In this document: piece after piece, positions 23,012 through 34,599 of the stretch
How the letters are laid out: the number at the start of each line of letters is the position of its first letter
Numbering within the stretch: position 1 is the first letter of the stretch
NCBI RefSeq assembly: GCF_030272615.1
Contig: NC_081407.1
Location: 102,347,897 to 102,411,896, forward strand
Source of the DNA: Cryptomeria japonica
Taxonomy: Eukaryota; Streptophyta; Pinopsida; Cupressales; Cupressaceae
Reading direction: 5' to 3'
DNA: 64,000 nt
Made by a program: the position numbers and the translations under genes
Notes under the pieces: generated by a model
Told to the model about the DNA's origin: nothing
What the model saw: the letters and a program-made list of their open reading frames with translations, nothing else
The model's database searches: none

Positions 23012-24357
23012 TTGGGTGACTTCTACAATGAGGATATTGCTAATTCTTCCCATCCTAATAATATCTCTACCTACCCAATTGACGATTCTCATGATGAAGA
23101 TGAAGCATTGACTAGAGTTTCTTTAGATCAACTTTCAAAATGGGACAATCAATTTGACAATTTCCAACAATGGATGTCCCAAGAATATCCTAATAGTGAA
23201 GTTCTTCCATTAATTGAAGGTCTAAAATGCATGATTCAAAGTGATAAGAATAAAATTGATCTATTGCATGGTATTGCTCACATTGTTGATTCTAATGTTA
23301 TGCCTATGAAGAGTTGTGCTAAGAACCTAGGTTATTCACAACTTCCTACATAAATAAATCATTCTATTCCTTTGACCACTTCTATTCCTAGTATTCCTAC
23401 TTTCACTTCAAACATCATGGCTACTTCAACTCAAAATGTGATACCTACAACCATTAGTCATGGGTGCAATTCTTCTTCTTCATTCAATCCTCCATCTTTA
23501 TCTATGTCTTCAATGAGTATTACTATTGTCTCTCAACCAATAAATGTGACACAAGGGGGCAATTCATTTAATCATTTTACTCCTCCTTTTAATGTCCCAT
23601 TTCCTACTCAATCATCTCTTATGCATAATTACCATAGCATCCCACCACCTTATTCTCAATCAATGCCTTCTTTCAATAAAATCACACTACCTTCTCAATC
23701 AAACATGTCTAACATAAATTCTTTAACCGAATCAACCATTAATAACCTTGCTCATACTGTGTATTCATTGAAACAAAAAATTGCTTCTATGAGTCAATCC
23801 AAGTTTAGTGTGCCCACATTTGATGTTGCAAGCCCACTTTCTCTTGATATTGTTAGAGTTGTCCCTCCTAAACATGTTGAAGTCCCTCAATTGTAACTCT
23901 ATAATGGAAAAGGTGATCCTTTAACACATATCAAAACATTCCAAACTTTGTGTACTGACTTTGCTTATGATCAAAGATTTCTTGTCAAATTGTTTACTGG
24001 AACATTAAGAGATAAGGCTTTACAATAGTATTTCTCTTTGCCTTCTTATTCTATTACTTCTTTCCAATAATCAACATTCTACAAGTTCAAAACAACATAG
24101 GCCCTAAAATCACTTTGACTGATTTGTTGCATTATAAACAAGGTGTTAAAGAAAAAGTGTCTGATTTCATTGGTAGATACAAGCATTTGTATTCTCAAAT
24201 CTCTTTTCTAGTGCCTGATAATGATATTCAAATAATTTTCATTTCTAATTTTCAAAAAGACATTAGGGAAAATCTTTTCTTTTCTGTGTTTACTTCTTTT
24301 CCGCAGTTGTGCGCTACACTTCATAATTATCAACTGACTGTGAGTCAAATGGAATAA
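23012..24357 (+). pseudogene. gag: Element D gag
   Basis: The frame begins near 23012 (GDFYNEDIANSS), has a stop at 23351-23353, and reopens at 23372-23896 with a serine/proline-rich linker. The gag core follows near 23900-24060 (YNGKGDPLTHIKTFQTLC, then FTGTLRDKALQ, a TAG in place of tryptophan, then YFSLPSYSI). After a frameshift it continues at 24115-24357 (VKEKVSDFIGRYKHLYSQI). Several stops show it is dead. The gag fold is of the plant Ty3/gypsy type. Confidence 0.75.
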
Positions 24358-24366
24358 TCTACTTCT

Positions 24367-25251
24367 ATGGATTCGAGTGATAAGGGTGAGAGTGATCAAC
24401 AACCATTTGTGAAGTTCAAACCAAACAAAGGCTTCATCAAATTCAATGACACCATCAACAACAACAATGTAAATGCTATAATAGGTGTGCCTCCTATTTT
24501 TAAATTTTTCAAAAGAGAGAAAGAATTTACTCCTTTGAATGAATCTTTGTATAGTATCATGTCTCAGTTGTTACAAAGAAATGTTATTAAACTTCCTCCA
24601 ATAAAACCAGTTGATCCTTCTAAAGAAACTTAACCTAACTTTGATAATAATTATTTTTATCAAATTCATCATCAACCTTGTCATGATACTGCAAAATGTT
24701 TTGCATTAAAATGTAAGATTCAAGACTTGATTGAGAATAATACTATATCTGTGGTAGGTGTAAATGATAAGGGAAACAAATCAGTAGCTCCTCCTAACCA
24801 AAATATTAAGATTTTGACTGATCCTTTACCCTCTCATACCTCTAACGTGATTGAGACTGATCACACTTCTTTCTCTCCCTTTGATGTCACTTTCATAGCA
24901 CCAAATGTGGTTAATATGGTAGAGGAACAAGAAACACCTAAGGACCCATGTATCCCATTTGATCCTAGTGAGACCATTAGGGCACCTGATGGCCCTTTAT
25001 ACATAGTTGCGAAAATCCAAGGCAAATTTTGTCGTGGTGTGCTTATTGATCCTTCTTGCATAGTTAATATCATCATTGAAGAATATATTTATACTTTACA
25101 TTTTCATCAACCAATCTATGATGATACTAATGTGGTCGTTAAGTTATTTGATGGATTTTATTGTCCTACTATTGGTTCTATCACACTTCCTATTGAGGTT
25201 CATACTAAATCTATAGATGTCAACTTTGTTATCATTACTTCATTTGAATAA
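24367..25251 (+). pseudogene. Element D zinc-knuckle and protease remnant
   Basis: Same frame as the end of gag. Around 24655-24720 a degenerate knuckle reads YQIHHQPCHDTAKC, where the first cysteine of CX2HX4HX4C is replaced. The frame 24727-25251 holds a pepsin-like protease region (GKFCRGVLIDPSCIVNII) in which the usual DGGS active site reads DPSC, so the enzyme cannot work as is. No polymerase follows. Confidence 0.65.
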
Positions 25252-25350
25252 TTCGATGTGAGTTAGGCTACCCTTGGCTATCTTCCATGAAGGCTATTAC
25301 TTCTTGAATTCATAAGTGTTTGAAATTTCCCCACAATGGAGAAATCATAA

Positions 25351-26365
25351 TTGTTAACCGTAACTTATTTTGACCAACCGAAAGAAGCCCAGGTGTTCCT
25401 ATTGATTACTTTTGGCCTCAACAATTTGGATCTCTTCCACCAAGAAGTGATACTCTTTCAATCTTATCAAAAATGGAAGAAATACATTATCTTATCCTTA
25501 AGGCAACCTAGAACTCCAAAACTTGATATTCCCATCATTCTTGAAGATGAAGTTCTTCCCCTAATGGATAGAACTAATCTTCCTCCTAAAGAATATTCCC
25601 AACCTATTCCTATGGCTGAAACCATGCCTTCTACCAAGAAGGACAATAATATTCCTCCTAATTTTATACCCATACCTCCTCCTCATGATGGACCTGGTCT
25701 CCTTCCTACACCAAACATTCCTCCTTTATATGTTGCAGTTCCACCTCCCTCCTCTTACAGAGAGAAGAGACCTACCTCTCCTCTTGTCCAACCTAAAAGA
25801 CCTCAATCCAAACATCCAACTACCAAAGATGAGAATATTTCTCCTTCAACAAATATAGCTTAGTCTTCTCAGCCTTTTGCTAAGACTAGATGGAAACATT
25901 GTGTGAGAGAACACCGACAAAAAAGTCATGCTAGAGCTCGTGAAGTTGTTTCTCAAACTATTCAATCTCCCAAAACACCAACAATTGGCATGATTCCATT
26001 TTCTCCTCAGCAAGATGTTGAACCTAAATCTCCAAATAATAAATTGCAAAAAAACATTTGATTGTTTTACTTCTATTCATGTTAGAAGTCCTCTTTTTAT
26101 AAATCTTGATGAAGAAATAGGTGAAAATTTTATTCATGATGGCAAAGCAACTCCTAATGCTTATGATAATGAATATGAATATGTTGATGTTGACAAACAT
26201 TTATCTACAGAATTTTCAAAAGCCTTAATCCTAGCTCCTAGAAATGAACAAAGTGACTTAGCACATGAACATAGTCCTTGTTTGGATCTTGTGATAGCTC
26301 CATCTACTATGCTCGATGTTGCTCCTCTGGCATGTTTCCTGCCTTCCCAAAATAGTGATCAGTAA
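25351..26365 (+). pseudogene. Element D proline-rich tail
   Basis: Frame 25351-25863 is rich in proline, lysine and serine (IPPPHDGPGLLPTPNIPP). It continues after a stop as WKHCVREHRQKSHARAR, and a shifted frame 26015-26365 is acidic. It resembles the linker placed between protease and RT in larger elements; here the RT is absent. No function is assigned. Confidence 0.45.
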
Positions 26366-27143
26366 AATTGAGAGGTGGATGTCATGCTAGACTATCTGCA
26401 TTAGTATGGTAGATCCTCTCCCTCTCTCTTTTCTTTCTCTTTTGTCACCATTCTTCTATACATGTATCCCTATTCTTCTATTTTTTGTCCCTAGTGATGT
26501 CTACTTGAGGATGATGCAAAGCATTGAGATCTCTTTTGGTCTCTTTCATGTTGACTCAAAAAACAATATGTGTTACCTTTCTTCCAAGGTGGTTTCCTTT
26601 CTTGGGGGAATGAGGACTATTCTATGCATATATATACATGATATATATGAGTTATCATACAACATACTGACCTCGAGGAAAGCAAAGCCACCTCGTGCTT
26701 TTTGTTTTGTGTTCATTATCCTTGGGTTTATTCCTCGATTGGGGGCTAGATCCTTGCGATAACATACTCCCTCTCTTTCTCTCTCTTAGGTGTATCCTAC
26801 CTTACAACAATCACTCTCAATAAGGTGTGCGCGATCGCTTTAACGTGGGGCATACACTCCACTCATATTTTCTTTCTTGATACTTAAAGTTACTTAGTGA
26901 ACTTGGCTTTTCTTTGTAATCTTTGGTATCCTTTCTTTTCATGACTCATAGTGAGGGAAACTTTATTATTTGTAGTCATGGTTCTCCCTCTTGATCTTCC
27001 CTTTTACTTTGTCAATCGAAGTCGTAAGATCATTAGTCCACTGGGGGTTTGGTCTATCTTGCCTCCTTGACGTGGTGAAAGTATTTTCAATCTTGTCTCC
27101 TTATAATTTATCGGTAGTATTGGTGTACGCTTATACTCTTGCT
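26366..27143 (+). other. Element D 3' untranslated region
   Basis: No supported coding frame between the proline-rich tail and the polypurine tract. Confidence 0.5.
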
Positions 27144-27158
27144 AAAGTGGGTGCTAAA
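27144..27158 (+). promoter_or_regulatory. Element D polypurine tract
   Basis: AAAGTGGGTGCTAAA directly before the TG of the 3' LTR. It is the expected plus-strand primer site, though interrupted by pyrimidines. Confidence 0.55.
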
Positions 27159-28405
27159 TGTAGCGTCATAAAATTGTGACCCTTGCAATTTTTGACCGCA
27201 TTTGTGTCTTTGCATTAGCGGATGAATCCCTAAGCCTAATCGGAGACTCGAAACATGCTCATGCCGTCAATAACTTACATTTTCCATCATGCTGCATTAT
27301 CCTTTAGTTGCTCCCTATTCTAAATTAGGGCAAGATAGGGGCGTGGCACCCCTGTCCTCCTAGGATAGGGGTGTGGTGCCCTTGTCCTAGCCCTATTTTG
27401 GGCCCCCTTTGGTCCTATCTTGCCTTGAGCATGTCAATTGTTGACCGGGAAAAGTTTCCCTATGTCGGCCTAAGATGGGAAAATACCTAAACACCCCTAA
27501 TTGGCAAGTATATAAGGAGCTTTTCCCCTCCTATTTTCACAAGTTGATAAGTCGATGATAAGCGAAGTTGATCATAAAGTGAAATCAAGTGCAAGCATTC
27601 AAAAATTCAAGCATTGAGCATTTCAATTGTCCTTTCAAGGCTAGGTGTTGCAATCAAGTCAAGGATTCAACCATTGAAGAGGAGATTTCTATCAACATTC
27701 AAGACATCCTATTTCACATATCCATTCAAGCAAACTCATCTACAAAGGTATCAACATTTCAATTACATCCCCTCCTTGAGGTGGATTTTACTTCAAACAT
27801 TTCCTTTCATTTACTTGTAGCATTTTACAATCACTTGGTTAATTCTAAAATGGGTTTTGACCTGAAGGAAAATCCCCAATCCCAACAACATTTCCCTCTC
27901 TTTTTTGTGTGTAGGTTGTAGGTGCGCGACTGTAATTGGAGTTTTAGGCTTCACTTTCAGAGAGAAAAAAACCCTTTTCGACGCATGGATTTTTCGGAGG
28001 ACCGTATGAAACTTCAACACAGTCCCTGTAACTTTTGCTCAAATTTGTGGGGAATATTCGTCTCAACATTCTACTACTAATTCCAGGTGGACAACTTCAT
28101 CCCGCATCTCAATCTCAAGATATAATCGTTTCTTTGTTATTTCTGCACCTAGTCTCAATTTGTTTAATTCAACTTGTCTATTGTAAAAGAAGGTTAATTT
28201 ACTTTCCTAATAATTCCCAAAATTTATTGTAATTCACTTATTATTCAATCTCCTACCATTGGGATTGGATCTAGTGAAATCAACCCCTCTTTTAAATGTA
28301 ATGTGTGTGAAAATTTAGGAAATCCTTTGTAAAAATTTCATCCCTCTATTGAGGGGAGTAAATATTTCCACTTGATCTCCCCTCATCATTTTCCACCATA
28401 TTACA
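27159..28405 (+). repeat. Element D 3' LTR
   Basis: 1247 bp, begins TGTAGCGTCA and ends CATATTACA. Direct repeat of 21306-22565, including the TATA box at 27509-27516. Confidence 0.9.
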
Positions 28406-28410
28406 ATTGT
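28406..28410. repeat. Element D target-site duplication, right
   Basis: ATTGT, matching 21301-21305. Confidence 0.85.
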
Positions 28411-29542
28411 GAAACTTCCATATCAACCATAAAATTTCCAAAGAAAGGCAAGACCAAAATGTGTTAGCCAATTTCTTGCAGCATTTAATGTAGCCAAGGA
28501 TAACATCAATACAGACAATACTCTTAGCCTCAAAATCAAAACCAAATATTTTCCAAATTTCTTTGGCAAAGTAATAGTCAAAGAACACATGTTGGACAAT
28601 TTTTGGTAAGCGGGAAGATTTAGACTAGTACAGATTTCAATCAACATACTTCAAGGAGAGTCTATGCAACAACAACCTCCAAATTTTATTTTTTTTTCTA
28701 GGTTCAACAGGGCCAACCCATTTTTTGTTAGGAGATTTGACCCACTATTCCTTATTCCAATCCAAACTCCACATAGAATTAAGGTGGTCAATAACAATGG
28801 AAGATTGTTTCAGAGTATCGTAAATAGTTTTAGCTTTGATGCAAGGAAGGGGGGAGCTATCATGTCAACAAAAGGAGGAAGGGAAGGCTAGGGAGAAGGT
28901 AACAGGATAGTGTGAGGTGAAGGGGGGGAGAGCATCTTTTAGGACAACATAGATCCTATACTAAGAGGAGGGCACCTTGAATCTGCAATCCAAAGCTTCC
29001 CATGTGATCAAAGAGTTATTATGGAAGATATCCTCAAAAGTCCTTATGTCACTGTTATGTCATTTTAAAAACAAATAACCCTATAATGTAGCAAGAGGCT
29101 TATCCTTATGAACAATATTCCACCGAATGGATCTATTAGTTGAGAAACAATTATTATTCTTGAAGCACTCATTATTTATGATGTAATGTTTCACAACCTC
29201 CCAAGCTTTCCATAGAGATTTGAATATATTAGATCCAAAGGGGGAGATTTCAAATTTGTCTGCAATCAAATCACAGGAAGGGAGGCCCTTCCATTTTTTA
29301 GCGCTCTTAGGAAAATACATCAAGATATTTTTTCTAATCAAAACCTTCTAAGGCTCATCTCCACAAATATCCCTAAAGATCCATTTTAAAGGCCAGGGCT
29401 ATCCGCTGAGTCCTGAGATCCTTAAGTCCCATCCCTCCAATATCCTTTTTTAGGACACACCAGTCCCACCTAACCGCATGCTATTTTTTATTCCCCTTTC
29501 CATCAGACCATAAAAAATCTCTAATTTTCTTTTGAAGGTGAC
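28411..29542 (-). pseudogene. LINE remnant 2, middle to C-terminal part
   Basis: The minus strand reads from HLQKKIRDFLWSDGKGNKK (near 29540) through GGMGLKDLRTQRIAL and KWIFRDICGDEP to the zf-RVT region (DYYFAKEIWKIFGFDFEAK; LSLEILWLIWKFHN). These are the segments after the RT in plant L1 ORF2. It continues in frame across element D into 21305. Its N-terminal partner appears to be at 56405-58810. Stops and shifts are frequent. Confidence 0.75.
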
Positions 29543-30221
29543 TGTAATGCCCACCAAAATACCCTAGAGAAAAACACCTAATCTATCTACAATGGAGACA
29601 ATTTTTTTCTTAAAATGCACATCCTTTAACAACACATGCAACTATATCATCCATCTAATGCATATGAAATACAACATCTACTAAAAGCATCAATTATAAT
29701 CACATGATAATCTTAATTACTACATTGCATAAAACATCTTAGCACAATTTACGCAAGGAGATAACATATCATATCATCTTTTCCCTAGGGTATCTCAACG
29801 TCACTACTTAAGAGTAACACCCTATAAACTAGATTCATTTTAAGCACTAATAACAAATGTTCCTAATTCCATATAATACATCCATTCTAACATCATAAAG
29901 CTAACACATATCCTTCCTAATATCATGATACTAATCCCATAATCAATCATTTCTTCCATTAAGACTATCTTAGATCTAGGAATCTTATGCATAACATTAG
30001 GATTACTTTCATATGCAATTACATTAACATACATCCATAATATCTAATCAAGGTACATTTTCCATCTAAGAATCACAGATTAATTTCTTTTAACATACAA
30101 TAGGATAACTCATGTCATATTCCAAGAATACCATTTTATTACATACAATTTCCTAATCTTACAAGATCACATTACATAGATTTAGTTTTACAAGGTACAT
30201 GATCCTTTCCTTAATACAATG
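29543..30221 (+). repeat. LTR-like sequence F, left part
   Basis: Begins TGTAATGCCCACCAAAATAC right where the LINE frame stops, as an LTR would. Element C interrupts it; it continues at 48683. A diverged copy in the opposite orientation ends at 53850. Its full extent is not resolved. Confidence 0.45.
30217..30221. repeat. Element C target-site duplication, left
   Basis: CAATG directly before the left LTR, identical to 48678-48682. Confidence 0.9.
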
Positions 30222-31609
30222 TGATGCTCTGCAAAAAGGAATGATAGTTAGGATAAAAAAACACAAAATGAGAAACAAGAAACCAATTGTTAGATGTTAG
30301 TGTTAGAAATCACAAATTAAAAACTATCCTAAATAGGCATACCAAGAGAGACACTATAAGCAAAATAGAGCATTTAACTAAGACAACAAATGCAACAAGG
30401 CATCTCCAAATGCCTTCCACCATGCTTGTAGCTCCTCCTCCCTTGTTCCTCTCCTCTCCAAGTTCCCAAATGAGTGTATCTCTCAGTAGCTTTTTGCACT
30501 ATTTTTTTGGATGTCTTATGGAGATTCAAGATGGTGATATGATTGTGAAAGTATGCAAATGTAAACAAACTAAAAATGAGATTATTATCTAGTCTAGTGT
30601 AGATTTTAGTCCAAAAGAGTAAATGTAAATGCTTATGCTAAATGGTCTCTAAAATTCACTATAAGTTAGATGCATACAAGTTTTCAAGATTTGGATTATG
30701 AAGAAATGGGCTCTATTTATAGGAAAAATGGAGCAATGGATGGTTGAGATTGAGTAATCTCAACAAGGGTCAGGATTGAAGGGTTTATGATCCATGTGAG
30801 TACTTTCAACCCAATCCCAGAATAACAAGTGTCAACATGAGAGGGGTTGAGAGGAGATGAAAGAAACATTAAATGCTTGACATGACTTGAGGGTTAACTT
30901 GGGAGGTAAGATTAATGTTGAGTTGAGTGAATAAAATCATTATCCAAAGAATAATGCTTTTATTCAATGGATAAACTCTTGTGCAAGAGTTAGTGAGGAT
31001 AACCATGGTCAAAGCAATAAATTTAGCTATAAATGGTTATGTAAGAGCCATTAGTGGTTTAGAAGACTTTAGAGGTTAGCTTGTTGAACACATAAAGCAT
31101 TAAATGCTTTTCAAAAACTTTGGAGTCTTTGAGAAGTGACTTCAAGTTGCCTAGGAATGTGACAATAATTAGGGGATGGATTAGGCTAATTAGGAAAGGG
31201 TTAGAATAATCTAGAAGGGTATTAGGATTTCAAGTGGGTTTGGTGGGTGAGGGAAAATAGGATTTTTATTAAAATAAAATTTATTTATTTCAACAAATAG
31301 GTGCAAGTTGCATTTTTAGGAGAATGCAAGTGGGGGGGGGGATTTAATGATTTAAATAAATGTTTTATTTAATTTATTTAAAAGTGGAAAGGGGGTTAAA
31401 TTAAATAAATAGGATTTATTCATTTAATCGATTGTGAATTTGGTTTAATGAATTAATTAAAATAAATTGAATAATTTATTTAATTAATAGGAGCATGTTT
31501 GAAGATGAATTAATTAAATGTTAATTTAATTAACTGATGGCTAGTGGATTTTAATCAAATAGATAGCAAATATTCATTTAATTAAACTTAACAAATTTAT
31601 GTGACTACA
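30222..31609 (-). repeat. Element C 3' LTR
   Basis: 1388 bp. Plus-strand view begins TGATGCTCTGC and ends GTGACTACA (TG...CA on either strand). It lacks about 73 bp that are present in the 5' LTR at about 48018-48089. Confidence 0.92.
30711..30722 (-). promoter_or_regulatory. Element C 3' LTR TATA box
   Basis: Minus-strand CTATAAATAGAG, conserved in the 5' LTR (47707-47717, last bases changed) and in element A. Confidence 0.6.
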
Positions 31610-31622
31610 TTTGCCCCTCTTT
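31610..31622 (-). promoter_or_regulatory. Element C polypurine tract
   Basis: Minus-strand AAAGAGGGGCAAA directly before the 3' LTR start TGTAGTCAC. Confidence 0.85.
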
Positions 31623-31919
31623 GAGACGGTGCGGTTTATCGCGTCACTTCAAAGAAAGAAAAATAGGTTTGAAGAAATATGCCCCATAAAATGTTAATTT
31701 AATGGGTGGTATGGCCCCTCGAGAGATGGGCTGAAAATTTTGAAAAATCGGGCGATCTCTCGAAAAAGAATGAAAATTGGCAGGGATATAGAAGAGAAGA
31801 ATTTAGCAATACTGGTGAAAAATAGAAGAAATCGGAGATAAAATGGAGAAATGTGAGGCTCGGGAAGTTCACGGGGACCACGGCGGTGAGCAGGGGAAAA
31901 TTAGGTTTACGACGGAAGG

Positions 31920-31926
31920 TATATAT
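31920..31926 (+). promoter_or_regulatory. Candidate promoter of the antisense gene
   Basis: TATATAT at 31920-31926, about 100 bp before the ATG at 32024. It is placed to start transcription toward the plant-mobile-domain frame, opposite to the element. Inferred from position only. Confidence 0.35.
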
Positions 31927-32023
31927 GGGGGTGGAGGGGGAAAAACAGGGTCATTTGCATTCATCTCCATAGTGATTTCATAGCTCTGATAGTGACCTTT
32001 TGAAAGAAAAAGTAGTAGTCAGG

Positions 32024-32116
32024 ATGCCGGTACCTATAGCAGATCATCAGCTAGAGCGAGTTCGTCGATTCCAGCGGCCAGATAACTACAAACCAGCGAT
32101 ATGTGAATTTGAAATT
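32024..32116 (+). pseudogene. Possible first exon of the antisense gene
   Basis: An ATG-started frame MPVPIADHQLERVRRFQRPD followed by NYKP runs into the intervening sequence and soon stops. Plant-mobile-domain proteins commonly have an arginine-rich segment ahead of the domain, so this could be the N-terminus joined by splicing to 32732. No donor in the right phase is convincing. Confidence 0.3.
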
Positions 32117-32159
32117 TTGTATTTCATGCATTTTTGATAGGTTTTTTAGCTTGTCCAAG

Positions 32160-32462
32160 TTGAGTCAAAACAATAGCACTAAAATGGTGTTTTGGCGCTG
32201 TTGTCAATTTATTTATTGCTATTGTGCCGCTATAGTGCTTTTGCATAGTGGTTTTAGTGCTTTTGTGGTTTCTAGCGCTATTGCATAGTTGATTTAGTGT
32301 TTTTGTGTGTTTAGCGCTATGGAGCCCTTCTTGTAGCGCTTTTGTTTTTAAATGGTCTTTTGCATAGTGTTTGTAGTGCTATTTTTTGTTTGGCGCTATT
32401 GTGTAGTTGGTTTAGCGCGATTGTCAGCATATTAGCGCTATTGTTTGTAGAGTAGTGCTATT
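32160..32462. repeat. Element C phased array, 3' (LTR-proximal)
   Basis: Repeated TAGCGCTATTG-like cores on the plus strand. Positions of the AGCGCT or AGTGCT core include 32274, 32295, 32313, 32335, 32375, 32414, 32434 and 32454, with spacing near 20 bp. The unit is the reverse complement of the AATAGCGCTA unit in the PBS-proximal array, so the two ends of the element carry arrays in opposite orientation. Confidence 0.7.
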
Positions 32463-32731
32463 GTTAGGAAGATAGATGCCCCAGTGGTTTTGAAAAAGAA
32501 TCTCCTGATGCCAATGATGGATAGATGGAGAGGTGAGTTGTTTTGAACCAGAGCAACCCTGTTGAGACTAGGTCATTAGGATAAATACCTGCTGTAGTCT
32601 AGGTATGCCATGATTGCATACTTGTTGAGACCCGAAGATACTGGATCAAAGTATCTGTTGGTAGTCTAGGTTTAAACTTAAGAAAGTTTGAAAAAAAATA
32701 ACTGATGATGATGGTTGATGTACGTGTTTAG

Positions 32732-34573
32732 GAGGATCTTCGCATCTTACAGATGCGCAAGAGGCATCTAGCCACACAGGTGTTGTATGATCGATTGATA
32801 GAGGCCGAGGTGGATTGTATTGTAGTGACAGGCCTGTACAATGTTATGCATATGCCCGTGATTCGGATGAATCATGGTTTGATTACAACATTGGTAGAGC
32901 GGTGGCACAGTGAGACGTGTACGTTTCACTTAGCGCAGGGGGAGATGATAGTTACACTAGAGGATGTGTGGCGCATCCTTCACATTCCCATTCGAGGAGA
33001 GCTAGTGACATATGACCGATCCTGGGGGACAGTGGCTATACAATGGTTTTTTGATGAGGATGTGTATATTGATGATGACTCGATAGCTTGGGAGGATATA
33101 GCTACTTTGTATGAGCCACTACCAGCTATTTTATTAGGTATTGTTGGGGGCTTGCTATGCCCAGATCGACGATCGCATGGATTGGTCGTTGGTTGGGGCC
33201 AGGTGATAGAGAAGATGATGACTAAGGGGACCCGCTTTGCATGGGGACTGTGTGTGTTGTTGCACTTATATTGGGAATTGCATGAGGTAGTATACCAACA
33301 AGTGAGCTCACTGGGAGTGGGGATCACTCTGCTACATATCTGGGCATGGGAGCACCTACCTGTGACTCGACCAATGAGTCTAAGATTTAGGGCCGTGGAC
33401 CAGCCCTATGTATACATGTATGGCAGTATGATGAGTCAGCCTCACCTGGGGAAGTTAGAGTGGTGGTGGCAGGCACTTGACAATTTAGATACAGTGATTT
33501 GGAGGCCGTATATTGAGTGCGAGCCCTGGGAGGATGATGTAGAGGCCTTGCCTTACGTATTTATGACATGATACCTCATTGGTAGGACAACCTACAATGT
33601 GGAGAGAAAAGTACCTGGGAAAGTGCTGAGACAGTTTGGACGGAGGCAGGGATTGTCGAGTGGTTCTGGAGAGTATGCACGGGTGGTCCGTGAGAGGTTC
33701 TAGTGGGGGCCAGTATTACCTTATGATCAGGCATTAGTAGAGTTTCAGACTCTACAGGCGAGACCATGGCAGATGAGGCCGAGGATGGTAGATGCAGGGG
33801 TGTCAAATGAGTACACTCAGTACATTGCGACACATTCGATTCCTCGGATATCAGATCTAGCGGAGCTGATTCTTGATTTTGAGGAGGATAGGGGATAGAG
33901 ACGGAGGATGAGAGGAGGTTGAGGACCTGTATTAGGTGGATGAAGGAGAGGTGACGGAGGAGGAGGGGATGGAGGAGGAGGTGATGGAGGAGGAGGAGGT
34001 GGGGGTGGTGGATTTGGAGGAGGTGGGGGATTTGGAGGTGGAGGTGGTGGAGGTGGATGGTTGCGGCGGAGAGGGAGAGGCAGGTAGCCATTGCGGGTAT
34101 CATAGGGACCTTTGCTGCAGGAAGGAGTTAGATTAGGTGGCAGGGATATGGGGGAGGCAGAGGCACCTATGGATATAGGGGAGGGAGCGACTGGACAAGA
34201 GGGAGCTATTGGTGGAGGAGATCTGTGGGATCATATGATATTATTTTTGCAGACTCGGCTAGAGGATATGGAGGTGGACGTGGCAGCTAGAGATGTGCAG
34301 TTGTTTGCACAGGAGTCAGAGTTGACTATAGTGCTATGGGAGAGAGATCAGATAGTTGATAGGGTGATCCAGTTAAAGGAGAGAGTTCGAGCTTTGGAGG
34401 GAGTACAGGGACATGGACCATCGATTGATTCCCTAGCGAGAGAGTTATGTAGAGCAGGTGCAGAGGTTGATTACTGGCGGGGTCTATATGAGCAGGAGGT
34501 GCCATCTATTCGGTGGGCACTAAGTTATTCACAGATGCGTTGGGAGAGATTAAAGTGGTCTCAGAGGATGTAG
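32732..34573 (+). pseudogene. Antisense plant mobile domain (PMD, aminotransferase-like) gene with Gly-rich linker and coiled coil
   Basis: One continuous frame (same phase from 32732 to 34573) broken by at least seven stops. The first 272 codons from 32753 are open and carry a plant mobile domain: MRKRHLATQVLYDRL, FHLAQGEMIVTLEDVWRIL, IPIRG, and a tryptophan-rich C-terminal part. After TGA 33569-33571 the domain continues (YLIGRTTYNVERKVPGKVLR), with further stops at 33701, 33896 and 33920. A glycine-rich linker follows at 33945-34080, then a coiled coil near 34260-34560 (RLEDMEVDVAARDVQ, VIQLKERVRALEG). Extra ORFs with this domain are known from Tat elements; their role is unknown. A TTTAG before 32732 could be a splice acceptor. 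Confidence 0.75.
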
Positions 34574-34599
34574 AGCAGTGGTGGTGTGGTGGGTCCTCC

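Larger units (their letters stand above)
21306..28405 (+). mobile_element. Element D: gag/protease-only gypsy-type LTR element, complete
   Basis: 7100 bp with two direct LTRs (21306-22565 and 27159-28405), PBS, gag, a protease remnant, a proline-rich tail and a polypurine tract. The 5-bp target duplications ATTGT on both sides are perfect. The 4.6 kb interior has no RT, RNase H or integrase motif. This matches the non-autonomous class of terminal-repeat elements that keep only gag. It would need enzymes from a partner element. LTRs differ by roughly a tenth over the first 240 bases I compared, so the insertion is old. Confidence 0.85.

Noticed and set aside
30287-30592. 101-codon ORF, also at 47282-47587, as a protein gene.
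   Set aside because: It lies inside both LTRs of element C in antisense and has no domain; its duplication follows from the LTRs.
32753-33571. Plant mobile domain ORF as a host gene.
   Set aside because: It lies between polypurine tract and integrase of an element with clean target duplications, so it belongs to the element.
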